A stretch of DNA of 64,000 bases from Typhlomys cinereus (taxonomy: Eukaryota > Chordata > Mammalia > Rodentia > Platacanthomyidae), in the NCBI GenBank assembly GCA_023101885.1, contig JALPQD010000820.1:372001-436000 (forward strand), read 5' to 3'. The notes beneath the pieces were generated by a model. It was not told the origin of the DNA, did no database searches, and worked only from the letters and a program-made list of their open reading frames with translations. The position numbers and the translations under genes were made by a program. Shown piece by piece: positions 45,000 to 57,242 of the stretch. How positions within the stretch are numbered: position 1 is the stretch's first letter; every line of letters begins with the position of its first letter.

Positions 45000-46721
45000 A
45001 CCTCTTCTTAAAGGACTGACTTAAAAGCAGACAAACTGTTAAACTGTATGTAAAAATAGAAAGAGAGATGAAACTATAATAGAAGTGAAAGTTAAAGTAT
45101 AGTAACAGATTCTAGAAATCATAAAACAAGACTTAAATGATGATCTTTTTGCCTCTAAGTCCTGTAGTTTTCAACACCAATTGAGTTATCACTGTCATCT
45201 CTAGCATGTCATATGTAGTTATGTACATTAACCATATAGAAAAAAAGGAGAACCCAAATATAGTCTTCCACTACCAGAAATTATGCCGTCAAGTTCCCCA
45301 TGTTTGGGGATCATTTAGTGATTGCAGGGGTCCGCACATCTAGAGTACAATAGATAAACTTGACCTTTGGGAAACCATTTTCATGATTATGGTATCTCCT
45401 CTGCTAGGTAAGTATTGTTAAAAAGCCTTAAAACTTAAATAGATTGTGATATTATATCAAAATTATAATATTTAAATCTGATTTGGAAAAAGTTAAGATC
45501 CTTGTAAGCAATTGAAGACAGAGGATGAAAACTGATTACAAAAAAAAGATGATTATAAAACACAAAACAAGCTGTATCTATTTATATGTGACATCTATCA
45601 AATCTTCAAAAAATAGGCAAAATGGATTTTATATGATATTGCAAAAAATTGGAAGGATTTCCAACTCATTTTTGAAGAAACAAACTTTGAAATAAACATT
45701 AAACTAAAAATCTAAGAAGTTACCTAAAAATTTCACAAATGACTTAAATTCATGAATATGAAAAATATTAGTAAATGAGTTCCAATGGGTCATTAAAATA
45801 ACATAATAATTAAGTTTTAATTAAGCTAAATATACGTATGTATAAATATATATAAATACGAACATGCATGTGTTAACTCCCATTCACAACTTAAACAAAA
45901 TAAAATGCTATTAAGACTAAGCTATAAATAAACAAAACTAAAACAAATACTGTATTTCATGAGAATCTATAGAAGCAATCCCTTAAGAACAGGGAGAAAG
46001 TAAAAAAGAATTCCTAACCCTAATCTTCTCACCATTATTATGAAAGATTTCAACAATACAAGAAAAAGTAAGGCTGCACAGGGCAAAAATATCCATCTCT
46101 ATTTCCAAATGACATACTTTTCTACATAGAAAATACAATAGCATATTCAGAGAACTCTCAGAACTATTTAAGAGCATATTCAATATCCTGAATGTTAAAT
46201 CAAAAGATACAGAGCAGTATTTCACTAATATTTATAAATTTTAGTCTAAAACAATTAGAAGATTATTGCAAAAGCAATAAAAGATATAATTACCTAGAAC
46301 AAACTAGCAGGATATATTTCGTATCTTTTGGAGAAAGTGTATTAAAATGTATTCAAGTGTCCTCACAAAAAACAGAGTAGAATTGAGAAATTCTTTGTCT
46401 GTGGTCTAATTATTATTCTAATTTGTATTTTAATTAATCTGTGCTTTTATTCACTAACCTCATTACTATCAAAATTTAAAAAATAATTTTCAAAGAACCT
46501 AACAAGATAATCATAAAATCTATACAAAGGAATAAAGGATCCCAAATAATCAAAATAAAAATGAAACAAGAAAAAAATAATGAAGTAGAATTTACTGCAT
46601 ATCAAAACTGGTCAATGTCTTCATAAATTATGGCAGTATAAAAAATTCTTAAGCAAAAAAAATTTTAAATTCCTAAGCAGAAAGGAGTACCAACTACTAA
46701 TAAGAATATTAAGAAAATAGT

Positions 46722-46805
46722 CGGCTGGATGGTAGCACAGTGGTAGAGAGATTGCCCAGTATTGCATGACTTTGAGTTCAACCCCCAGCACCAAAAAATT
46801 TTAAT
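46722..46805 (+). mobile_element. ID-like tRNA-derived SINE
   Basis: ggctggatggtagcacagtg carries the A box and tttgagttcaacccccagca the B box. About 75 bp plus an A-rich end, the size of an ID element. It lies in the old L1. Confidence 0.7.
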
Positions 46806-47237
46806 TGGTTAATTAAATTTAATTGATCAACTGTTATAATTACTGTAATTGTTATTATTAAGACACTAGACACTGATAAATAAAACCTTAAGGTGTAGAG
46901 CAGAATCTAGATAAATAAGCAAGTGTTTTTATTATTTAGAACACAAAAAGATCTCTTGTGAATTTATAAACTAAAAATAATTCAGCAGGAAATTGGAAAA
47001 TAATATGAATTGTTGATACCGTAGACCAAAGACACAGCCTGAAAAGTTTATGAGGAACCTCAAATATTATTTTCCAGATTTCAGACTGGTGAAAAATAAT
47101 TTAAAATCTTAAGCATTCAAAATTTCAAAGTATTGTATTAATTTTCAGAATGAAGTTTAGCCTTAATTAACATTAATAATATTAATAAATAATAATACAT
47201 TTTCAGAATGATAAGAAAAGGAATAGTAATAACTTAT

Positions 47238-47720
47238 TGGCAGTCAATTTTAGAGCAGCCGTGCTGGGCCTGTCTCTGGAGGTCTGAGGTCATCCTCAGG
47301 GCTGGGATTATCCTGAAGGAACACACCCTATGATCCCCAGTAACTTGCTGTAATCCTTCACAGAGATAAAGTCACCAACACCTCCCAACACTGTTCATGA
47401 AAGGACATGGAGATTAGTTCTTCATTGTAGTTAAGCCCTACCATGAGGTCAGGCACAGATCAACTGGGTTGGGCCCCAATATGAAGAGATCAATGAGATG
47501 TAGAGGACCGAAAGCTCCAATCAGATTTGCAGAAACTGGAGCTAATCAATGAGGAAAAGCCATTTTTTCCAGGCCTGATGAAGGTTATAAATATTCCAGA
47601 CCCTAGCGGCCATCTCTTCTACTAAACGCTGCCTTAATCCTCTACACATGTTCTGGTTTCAGTCTTCAACTCCCAAACAGAAGAACCTGGACACATAAAG
47701 ACCCCAGGAGAGGGACCTGT
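47238..47720 (+). mobile_element. Solo LTR, family 2, without R-region repeats
   Basis: Homologous to 60642-61240: ttttagagcagccgtgctgg, ggttgggccccaatatgaag, then caatgaggaaaagccatt, a TATA box (tataaata at 47586-47593) and ctgccttaatcctctacaca. Compared with the other copy, the 50-bp R units are missing and the poly(A) signal is mutated (actaaa). There are no internal viral genes. Boundaries are approximate. Confidence 0.7.
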
Positions 47721-48077
47721 AATTGTAGGATCATTAATTGATACCATAACCTTGAAGAGTGATTTGATAGTGCATGGTCAAGAGGAAGATACTCATGTAA
47801 CCTGCTTCTAGAAATCTTGCACACAAAAAGCAAAACCAACACTAGCCACAACATTCTTTTCCATGTCTAAAAAGACCTCTGCAATATACTTGTGCAAAAC
47901 TTTTTGAAATTGCCAGAAAATCAGAAAACCAAATTGTTCTCATGAGAGGAACAGATAGATAAACTGAAGAACATTTCTATAATGGTAATACTAGCATTTG
48001 TTTGAGGTCAACTTATATCTCCCCCAAATGTATATGTTGAATCCTAACCACTAATGCCTCAATATGCCTGCACTTGG

Positions 48078-48173
48078 GAGAAAGCATCTCCTTTCTCCAA
48101 TGCTATGCACGGAACCCAGGCTCTGCAGCATGTTAGGCAGTATTCTATCACTGAGCTGTCTCCCCAGCCTGGA
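48078..48173 (-). mobile_element. ID-like SINE, reverse
   Basis: cggaacccaggctctgcagc, atgttaggcagtattctatc, actgagctgtctccccagcc is the reverse complement of a tRNA-like ID SINE. Confidence 0.75.
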
Positions 48174-48227
48174 GACAGTGTTTCCCAAGAGGCTATTCTG
48201 CCGTTTTTCTTACAAGAGGAGGAAATT

Positions 48228-48433
48228 TGGACCAGAGAGATGGCTCAGGGATTAAAACTCTGCCACACAAGCAAAAGGACCTGAGTATGGATCCCAGATC
48301 TTATGCAAAAATGCTAGACACAAACGGCAGTAGCCTGTACTTCTGACCCTGGAAGGTAGGAGCCTGGAAAACTTCAGAGCAAAGCATAAAGGAGGTAGAG
48401 GCAATCCAAGATGATTCCTGAAGTCACCCTTAG

Positions 48434-48481
<48 letters not shown>

Positions 48482-48484
48482 AAA
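48228..48484 (+). mobile_element. B2-type SINE with TC tail
   Basis: Head gaccagagagatggctcagg, B-box region cctgagtatggatcccagat, body homologous to 17408-17640, and a (TC)n tract at about 48438-48479. Confidence 0.8.
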
Positions 48485-48649
48485 AAAGGAAATCTGAACT
48501 CACCAAGAACCACCAACAATGTACACGTACTGAAAGGGGCATAGCAAGAAGGCATCCATCTTCAAACCAAGGAGGATGTCTCTTCCAAGTACCATAACTG
48601 ACCCAATAAATGCTATTTTTTAAGCCACCCACTAGATGTACTGCCTCTT

Positions 48650-48790
48650 CTAATCTTCACAGCTGCACAATTTTATAGTGATGATTAGGATTATTCCCAT
48701 CTTATGTATAAAGAAATGGACATTTAGTTAATAGCAATCTTAGATTGTGAATCCAGAAATTCTGATAACGATTCATTTCCTAACATGATA
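48650..48790 (-). mobile_element. MIR-like ancient SINE
   Basis: aatcttcacagctgcacaat, attcccatcttatgtataaa and gaaatggacatttagttaat follow the reverse MIR consensus. Confidence 0.5.
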
Positions 48791-51010
48791 TTAAAACATT
48801 ATAAGACAATAAGTCCAACAGAGATGAGTATTCAAAAAGTAAGACAAAATTTTTAAAAATTCAGCAAAAGAATGTTTCCAGTATGATTTTATTTGTGATG
48901 ATTTTTAAAGTGTGTTAAATAGAAGTTAAACCTTTGAAAGAGGAAAAGGATGGAGTTGGACTTAACTATGTTACATAGCCCTCTTCCCTCTCCTCCTTAT
49001 TCTCTTCTCTTTTCTCTTCCTCCTCCTCCTCTTTCATAAGCAAAAGCATACATGATAAAAATAAAATCTTTTTTAATCTTTGCTATAGGCAGAAGTTTTC
49101 CACTAGACTGTTTTCTGAGCTCTTTTCAAAGTATGAAATGTTTTCTAATTTTTGAAATATTTTCTTTTTTCAAAAGGGTAGTTGGTTAAAAAACAGTTTT
49201 GTAAAATCTGCCTTTTTATACAACTTTTGACAATAAATCTTATCTTTATGTTAGAATTTTAAAAAAAGGTTAGTTGGTCCTTTTTCAAAAGGGTATTTGG
49301 TCCTTCTTTCTTAAGAATGAGTTGTAAAGAAATCTTTCACCATACTTTTGTTTTCCAAATGGAATATGAAGTGGACAATTTTCTTTCACCATAGACTGGA
49401 GCCTTAAAATAGTCTAGATCTCTTAAAGTCAGATTGCCCAAGACAATCTGCCAAGAAAGACTAGAGTCAATGATTAGAAGCACATGCTACTCTTTTGTTT
49501 ACATTTTGTTTGTTTTCTTGAGACAGGGTCTTATTCTGCTGCTCAGACTGGCCTGTACATCTCTATGTAGTTGAGGCAGAGCCAAGACTCTGGAGGATCT
49601 TCCCACCTCAGCTTCTGGAATCTCCTGAAAAAGCAGAATGGAGGCAGTGAGGTTGTTGGGGTGTAGCTGGCCCTACACTGTTCTTCACAGCAATTCTCTG
49701 TCCTGACTGAAAAGAAGGCTAGCTGCTATTTTCCCCATCCCAGATATACAAGTATGCAGAGAAGATAGCTTTCTCCATAGCAACAATACTGGCTCAGGAG
49801 CCTGTTGCTCTGGGACACAATTAAGAATCAGACTGGAATCAGTGGTTGGTGTCTACATTGCCTAGTTAGAAGGAAAAAGCATTAACGTATGATGAAATGT
49901 ATGCTAGAAAGCTGAGATGTATGCAGAAGCTGAGATTCAAGTGATATCAAGAGTCTATGGAAATTGGGACTAGTTCTCTGTCCATTTCTGGCAGTCTGGT
50001 GAAAATCCGTCCAAGTAATTTGCTCTTTTAAAAGGCAAACATTAAATATCGCTCAGTGTTGAAAAACAACTGGGTGTCTTTCAGGACTGCACAGTGTCTG
50101 AGCAGAAGCAGGAAGAGCTCTTATTTTTGTTGATCTTTTCAAGGATGTTTATATAATAAACAACCGCAGAAGATAGAGTCGGCCTCCAAAGTGGAGAGCA
50201 GAATGTCTGCTTTCCACTGAAAAAGGTCATTCTGGGGCTCCTTGCTGGGAATTAAGCCGGACAGCACCCGGCTGAGACAGGCTGCAGGGCCCCATGGGGC
50301 TGGCTCCATCAGAGGAACCAAAGCTTGTGTAGTGATGAGTGAAGTCCTTCCATCTCTGATCCAGGACTCTTGTGACTTTTGTCAACATCCATGGAATTTC
50401 AGCAGAGTCTTGGACTGACTTGTAGGGAGGGCACAGTGTTAAGCCCTTTACAGTTCTTAGTATTTTTGGCTTAATGTTTGAAAGCATCAACTTTAGGTTC
50501 AACAACTATGTATTGGTTATTGACTGAGAATTGTGTTGAGCAAGGATCTACCATTTTTATCTTATTTGATCCTTCTGTTGACTTTGTAAAGGATTAAGGT
50601 ACAGCTGCATCATATAACCCACCAGAAGTTGCACAATGGTTTCTTTCTAGAATCGCCTCTGGGAAGTCTGCCTAGAGAAACTGTGTATCTGTCTGTCTAC
50701 ATGTTTATCTGTCTGTCTGTCTTTTAAAGATGTTCTCATTCTATAACTCACACACTGAAACACTGGAACACACACTGAAAGGAACCTAATATGCAGTAGA
50801 GGCTGACCTTGAATTTCTAGAGCTTCTCCTCCTTCCAATTCCTGAGTAGAGAATCGATGCCCCTAATAACATTGCATTCTATAGCACTTTTTGTCCCCAT
50901 TAAAAAAGAGAAATTGAGATTTTTGAATGGTTAGTGCTTACTCCAAGTCATAAAACTTACTTATGTAAAGTTAGGATAGCAACACCAATTGAAAAATAAA
51001 ACACAGTATT
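48791..51010. other. Mostly single-copy-looking sequence
   Basis: No gene recognised. It holds a B1-like SINE at 49510-49625 and a (TCTG)n-like patch near 50685-50720. Confidence 0.4.
49510..49625 (-). mobile_element. B1-like SINE
   Basis: ttcttgagacagggtcttat, ctgctcagactggcctgtac and ttcccacctcagcttctgga match the reverse B1 strand. Confidence 0.7.
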
Positions 51011-51027
51011 GAAAAGTAAAGAAGTAG
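51011..51027. repeat. Left target-site duplication of L1 copy B
   Basis: gaaaagtaaagaagtag is repeated exactly at 57263-57279, immediately after the L1 A tail. Confidence 0.97.
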
Positions 51028-51389
51028 GCCGGTCGGGACGCGTAGGCGAGATCCAGCCGGGCCTCAACGCGCGCTCTAGGACCCCAGGTCAGCCCACGGG
51101 GACCCGGCTCCGACTCCCGCCATCCAGCCGGAGCCGCGCGGGGGCCGAGGGACGAGGAGGACCTCCCCCTGCGCCCGGGCCCCGCCCCAGCTGCCCTCGG
51201 GTTAAATAGCTCCACACCGACGCGCCCATCCTCCCTTTTCGCCCCACCCCGCTCCTCCAGTCTGGACACGCACGCGGTCCACCCGGGCCTCACCCCGCTC
51301 CCTAGGTAAGTCCCCGTTCAGGCCCCGCCCACCAGTACCCCAGGCCAAATAATTCAGTTTAGTGAAATTGAGAGATCTTAAGAGTTAAA
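51028..51389 (+). promoter_or_regulatory. L1 copy B 5' UTR, monomer-type promoter region
   Basis: GC- and CpG-rich. ccggtcgggacgc at 51029 recurs as ccagtctggacacgc at 51257, so one monomer of about 228 bp plus a partial one. A perfect splice donor consensus is at 51304-51311 (aggtaagt), in the same place as in copy A. It is joined to the same AT-rich leader ahead of ORF1. Confidence 0.75.
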
Positions 51390-52460
51390 ATGACAATGCC
51401 AAAGTCAAAGTGCAAATCCATGAGAAGCAACACTCAAGTAAACAAATCTCCGACTGAAGAAATTAATCCCATAATGTTAGACTCCAAAAAGAACAAACCC
51501 ACGGAAAAAGGCCAAGAAAGCCTGACCCAGGATAACGACTTTCAAAATATGATCATTACCATGTTCAATACTATGAAAGAGGAAATCCGGGAGGAATTAC
51601 ATAATCGAATCAATCGCTTTGAAGAGGAACACAACAGACATCTGGAGGAGTTGAGAAAAACAGTGCAAGAAACAAAAAGTGGCATAGAACAGTTAAAACA
51701 AACTCAAGCAGAGTTTAAAACTGAGCTAAAAGACAAGTTATCTTCAACCCAGAACGCCACAGAGAGTCTTATCAACAGAACTAATGAAGCAGAAAACAGA
51801 ATTTCAGACCTTGAAGATAAAGTGGGAGTACTAGCCAGCTCAATGGAAGAGGTTGTTAAAGCCAAAAAGATACTTGAGAGAAATATCCAAGAGATATGGG
51901 ACACCCTGAAGAAGCCTAACATGCGTATTCATGGAATACCAGAGCAAGAATCTCAAAATACCACCCCTGAGGAAATTTTTCAAACGATCATCAAGGAAAA
52001 CTTTCCTCATCTAAAGAAAGAGAGGCCCATTCATATACAAGAGGCATTCCGCACCCCAAACAGATACGACCAAAATAGAAGCACACCAAGGCAAATAATA
52101 GTTAAAACACTCCACATTCAAGATAAAGAACTGGTGCTGAGAGCTTCAAGGGAGAAAAAACAAGTCACTTTTAAAGGCAAACCTATTAAAATAACAAATG
52201 ACTTCTCAGTCGAAACAGTAAAAGCAAGAAGAGCTTGGAGAGACATACTTCAAGTATTGAATGAGCAAAAATGTCAACCCAGGCTGATTTACCCTGCAAA
52301 ACTATCAGTCATGATCGAGGGAGAAAGAAAAATTTTCCAGCACAAAGACAACTTTAAGGGATACATGGCCACCAAACCAGGCCTTCAAAAACTGCTAGAA
52401 ATGATACTCAAGCGTGAAGAAAAAAACAGGCATATCCAGGAGAACAGAAGGCAAATATAA
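51390..52460 (+). CDS. ORF1: L1 ORF1 protein (RNA-binding ORF1p), copy B, intact
   Basis: An uninterrupted 356-residue ORF1p: coiled coil at about 60-170, RRM-like segment from 176 (NMRIHGIPEQE) and a C-terminal domain with YPAKLSV near 301-307. It differs from copy A at about 14 positions, for example S20, I28 and K33 (F, T and N in copy A), R234 (G in copy A) and R284 (T in copy A). I cannot tell which is ancestral. The role is as for copy A: binding and chaperoning L1 RNA. Intact ORF1 beside a dead ORF2 means protein could be made but not used by this copy's own ORF2p. Confidence 0.95.
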   Translation: MTMPKSKCKSMRSNTQVNKSPTEEINPIMLDSKKNKPTEKGQESLTQDNDFQNMIITMFNTMKEEIREELHNRINRFEEEHNRHLEELRKTVQETKSGIEQLKQTQAEFKTELKDKLSSTQNATESLINRTNEAENRISDLEDKVGVLASSMEEVVKAKKILERNIQEIWDTLKKPNMRIHGIPEQESQNTTPEEIFQTIIKENFPHLKKERPIHIQEAFRTPNRYDQNRSTPRQIIVKTLHIQDKELVLRASREKKQVTFKGKPIKITNDFSVETVKARRAWRDILQVLNEQKCQPRLIYPAKLSVMIEGERKIFQHKDNFKGYMATKPGLQKLLEMILKREEKNRHIQENRRQI

Positions 52461-52510
52461 CACCATTAAAAGCGAAGCAATATACTTATAAAAGCTACTA
52501 AACATAATAA
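52461..52510 (+). other. L1 inter-ORF spacer, copy B
   Basis: A 50-bp spacer equal in length to that of copy A. Confidence 0.8.
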
Positions 52511-55500
52511 ATGTCTGGAATTAACAATAGTTTCTCCATTATAACACTAAATGTTAATGGACTTAATTCACCAATCAAGAGACACAGATTACAAACTTGG
52601 ATTAAAAATCACAATCCATCAATCTGTTGCCTGCAGGAAACCCATCTCACCACAAAAGATAGGCACGCTCTAAAAATAAAAGGCTGGTCAACAATTCTAC
52701 AAGCAAATGGAAGCAGAAAACAGGCAGGGGTAGCCATTATGCTATCAGACAAAGTGGATTTCAAACCAAAAAAAATTATAAGAGACACGGATGGATACTA
52801 CATTTTAGTCAGAGGTACAATTCACCAGGAAGACTTCACAATACTGAACATATATGCACCCAATACGGGCTCCTCCACATTCATTAAGAAAACCCTACAG
52901 CGTCTAAAGCAAGAAATCAACCCCCAAACGATAATTCAACACCGCCCTCTCTACATGGGATAGATCAACAGGTCAAAAGCTTAACAGAGACACTTTGGAA
53001 CTTAATCAAACCCTGAAAGAAATGGACCTCACAGATCTCTATCGAACTTTTCACCCACGCACCAAAGAATACACATTTTTCTCAGCAGCACACGGAACTT
53101 TCTCCAAAATAGATCACATATTGGGCCACAAAATGAATCTACACATGTACAAGAAAGTTGAAATTCTAACCTGTGCCCTATCAGACCACCACGGCCTAAA
53201 GCTGGACATCCACAACACATCAAACAAGAGAAAATACACTAACTCCTGGAAACTTAACACTATGATGCTGAATGAGAACTGGATTCAGGAAGAAATTAAA
53301 AAGGAAATTCAAGATTTCCTGAAAGTGAATGATAACGAAAATACAACTTACCAAAATCTCTGGGACACAATGAAAGCTGTTCTAAGAGGTAAGTTCATAG
53401 CTCTTAATGCCCACGTCAAAAAAATGGAAACATCAGAAATAAACAACTTAACAATGCAGCTTAAAGCTTTAGAGAAACTAGAGCAATCTGATCCCAAAAG
53501 CAGTAGAAGAGAAGAGATTAGCAAAATAAGGGGAGAAATATCTGAAATCGAGACTAAGAAAACGATAGAAAAAATCAACAAATCAAAAAGCTGGTTCTTT
53601 GAAAAAATCAACAAGATTGATACACCCCTAGCTAAACTAACCAAAAGCAAGAGAGAGAAAACCCAAATTAACAAAATTAGAAATGAACATGGAGTTATCA
53701 CTACGGATACCCAAGAAATCCAGAGAATTATAACATCATATTTCAAAAACTTATACTCTGTGAAGTTTGACAACACAAAAGAGATGGATGAATTTCTAAG
53801 TAAACACAACTTACCTAAATTGAATCAGGAAGTTGTGAATTACTTAAATAGTCCTATAACATATAAGGAAATTGAGGAAGTAATCTCGAATCTTCCCACC
53901 AAAAAATGTCCTGGACCAGATGGATTCAGCACAGAGTTCTACAAGACATTTAAGGAGTTAATAACACCAATACTCCTTAAACTGTTCCATCAAATAGCAA
54001 AGGAAGGAACACTACCAAATTCTTCTATGAAGCTAATATCGTTTTAATCCCAAAACCTAATAAAGACTCACTTAAAAAAGAAACTATAGGCCGATCTCCC
54101 TGATGAACACAGATGCAAAGATTCTCAACAAAGTCTTAGCAAATCGGATTCAAAAACATATTAAAAAGATCATTCATGGGGACCAAGTAGGCTTCATCCC
54201 CGGCACACAAGGTTGGTTCAACATACGCAAATCAATAAATGTAATTCATCATGTAAACCAGTCCAAAGTCCAAGACCACATGATACTCTCGATAGATGCA
54301 GAAAAAGCTTTTGACAAGATCCAACAGCCTTTTATGATCAAAACGCTAGAGACAGTAGGAATGGAAGGAACTTTTATCAATATAATAAAAGCTGTATACA
54401 ACAAGCCCACAGCAAGGATTATGCTCAATGGGGAACAATTGGAAGCATTCCCACTTCGATCAGGAACAAGACAAGGCTGTCCACTCTCACCACTTCTATT
54501 CAATATTGTACTTGAAGTCTTAGCCGAAGCCATAAGACAAGAAAGGGACATAAGAGGGATTCAAATTGGCAAGGAAGAAGTCAAGCTATCTCTATTTGCA
54601 GATGACATGATCTTATACCTGAGTGATCCCAAAAACTCCACCAGGAAGCTCCTGGAACTAATTGAGAAGTTCAGCAGGGTGGCAGGATACAAAATAAATG
54701 TGCAAAAATCAGAGGCCTTCCTATATGCCCAGAATGAAAGAAGTGAAAAAGCCTTGAGAGAAACCATGCCATTTACTATAACCCCTAAAAAAATGAAATA
54801 CCTTGGTATAAACCTAACTAAGGAGGTAAAAGACCTTTACAATGAAAACTTTAAAACCCTAAAGAAAGAAATTGCAGAAGACACCAGAGGTGGAAAGACC
54901 TCCCTTGTTCCTGGATTGGCAGAATCAACATTGTAAAAATGACCATCCTACCAAAGGCAATATACAGATTCAATGCTATACCAATCAAAATCCCAAAGCA
55001 ATTCTTCAAAGAAGTTGACCAAACAATCTCAAAGTTCATATGGAGGCACAAAAGACCCAGGATAGCAAAAACAATCCTGAGTAACAAAAACACAGCTGGA
55101 GGTATTACCATACCAAACCTAAGTCTATACTACAAATCCATAGTTATAAAGACAGCCTGGTACTGGCTCCAAAATAGACACACAGATCAATGGATAAGGA
55201 TTGAAGACCCAGATATAAGCCCACAAAGTTACAGCCATTTGGTCTTTGACAAAGGGGCCCAAAGAATCCAATGGAAAAAGAACAGCATCTTCAACAAATG
55301 GTGCTGGCAAAACTGGATCTCCACATGCAGAAGATTAAAGCTGGACCCATACTTGTCACCATGTACAAGACTTAATTCCAAATGGATCAAGGACCTTGAT
55401 ATCAGGCCAGAGACTTTAAAAGCCATAGTTGAAAGGATAGGGAACTCCCTCGAGCTGATTGGGCTAGGCCAACACTTCCTAAACAGACATCCAATGGCAC

Positions 55501-56320
55501 AGTCACTGCTACCAACTCTCAACAGTTGGGATCTTGTGAAATTAAAGAGCTTCTGTTCAGATAAAGAGATTGTCGCACGAGCTCAAAGGCAACCCACAGA
55601 ATGGGAGAAAATCTTCACTAACCACATATCTGACAGAGCTCTACTGTCCAGAGTGCACAAAGAACTTAGAAAATTAAACTCCAAGGAAAACACTGGCCCA
55701 ATTAAAAAATGGGCCCTGGAACTTCAAAGAAACTTTACCAGGGATGAAATTAAAATGTCTAACAATTATCTTAAAAATGCTCCACTTCCTTCGCCATCAG
55801 GGAAATGCAAATCAAAACTTCCCTGAGATATCATCTCACCCCGGTCAGGATGGCAAAAATCCACAGTACAAACAACGACAAATGCTGGAGAGGATGTGGG
55901 GAGAGGGGAACTCTCCTACATTGTTGGTGGGAATGCAGGCTCATACAGCCACTCTGGCGAGCCGTCTGGAGATTCTTGAAGAAATTAAAGATTGAAATGC
56001 CATATGACCCTGCTATCCCACTTTTGGGAATAACCCCCCAAGCAGCAGAGGTTCGCCTCGATAGCACAAGCTCGACCATGTTCATAGCAGCACTGTTTAC
56101 AATAGCAAAGTCATGGAATCAACCTAAATGTCCAACAGTTGACGAGTGGATAAGGAAACTGTGGTACATCTATACAATGGAGTACTACTCAGCCATCAAA
56201 AATGATGAATTACTGGAATTTGCTGGGAAATGGATGTCATTAGAAAGAATTATATTAAGTGAAGTATCCCAAACCCAGAAAATTAAGCGCCGTATGTACT
56301 CCCTAATAGGTGGCTCCTAG
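52511..56320 (+). pseudogene. ORF2: L1 ORF2 (endonuclease-reverse transcriptase), copy B, frameshifted
   Basis: Starts MSGINNSFS and keeps the early endonuclease motifs LNVNGLN and QETH. An 11-bp deletion near 52937 removes the LGDFN codons present in copy A (catalytic Asp and Asn of the AP-type endonuclease) and stops the frame at 52963. The next frame (52995-54047) holds SDHHGLK and the first half of the reverse transcriptase. Single-base losses are near 54022 and 54081. 54103-54936 carries FADD with its normal continuation. Further 1-bp losses are near 54888 and 55774. 55805-56320 carries the C-terminal cysteine motif and ends LIGGS. Its deletions are at different places from those of copy A, so they arose independently. 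Confidence 0.94.
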
Positions 56321-57242
56321 TACCAAACTCGCCCAGCCCACATTGGGACACTCAAAAGTAAACCTATGTAACACAGTAATTGCAAGGATTATGAACAAGA
56401 GAGATGGGTTAGGAGGGCCACACCAGAAACAAGGAGAGAGGAGACCATGTTACAGCAGAGAAAATAGGCCTCCATCAAGGTCTGCAAGTAAGTAATGAGA
56501 AACCTGGTTAAGTTCACAGACGTTCTTTCCTGATCTCACCAGAAGGGGAGGGCATATAGTCTAGCAGATAAAAAGTAATCATTTTGCAAATGGGTAATGG
56601 ACCCCGCCCTCAGTGAGGTTTCCTACTCTTATTACATCTACCCTTGAATGTGCTATTACAACAAGACTCCAGTTTAACAGCTTTTTGTCTCTGGCCAGGG
56701 GGTGACATACAGTGCCCAGCAGAATGGAGTGAAGGGAATTGCAGGAGCAGCAAAACTGCAAAAGAAAATCAACAAACCACAATCCAGAACTTCAGAGACT
56801 CTATATCAATCACATAGAACTAGGACAGCCTAATCTCTCCCCATCCTGGAGCTCAGGGACATTTGCGGAAGAGGGGGCGGTAAGATTGTAAGAGCAAAAG
56901 GATGGGAGGAGCAACGATTTGCAAGATTCTCAACAATAGTTGGGGCCAAAGCAATCATAATGGAACTTTGCATGCCCTGCGCAATGTCCAGCGCACTGTT
57001 GCCCTCATAAAGTCTAGCATCTGTTAAGGGCACCGAGACCCCTGGAGGCAAGGGATTGACAGCCATAGTAGTAATCTTATGCTTAAGGGGAACAAGAGAA
57101 AGGGCTTATGGAAATGCCCAGTGGAGAGTTAGGCGCACACAATAAAGGACTCTCTGGGAATTGGGGGGGAGACACTGGGGGAAGGGGAGGGGGGAGGGAG
57201 GGAACTGGTAAAAAATTTTAAAATGTATAATTAAATTTTTAA
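56321..57242 (+). other. L1 copy B 3' UTR
   Basis: Colinear with the copy A 3' UTR. It carries the conserved block gaagagggggcggtaagatt near 56868 and a shorter G-rich tract at 57157-57206. The end is aataaa and a long A run. Confidence 0.85.

Larger units (their letters stand above)
45000..48000 (+). mobile_element. Ancient L1, heavily decayed
   Basis: A-rich strand throughout. In 46050-46330, ccaaatgacatacttttcta, catagaaaatacaatagc and ttagtctaaaacaattagaa follow the ORF2 pattern after the FADD codons. 46490-46680 and 47820-47990 (gaggaacagatagataaact) continue downstream regions. An ID-like SINE (46722-46805) and an LTR (47238-47720) interrupt it. The exact ends are uncertain. Confidence 0.5.
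48003..48650 (+). mobile_element. MaLR-type ancient LTR, interrupted by two SINEs
   Basis: The left part (cttatatctcccccaaatgt, then tatgttgaatcctaaccac) and the right part (gcatagcaagaaggcatcca, then caataaatgctattttttaa and gccacccac) match the start and end order of mammalian MaLR LTRs (MST/MLT1 type). An ID-like SINE and a B2-type SINE lie between. Confidence 0.5.

Noticed and set aside
46722..46805. Possible tRNA gene
   Set aside because: A and B boxes are present, but no cloverleaf with paired acceptor arms is evident and an A-rich tail follows. It fits an ID-like SINE.
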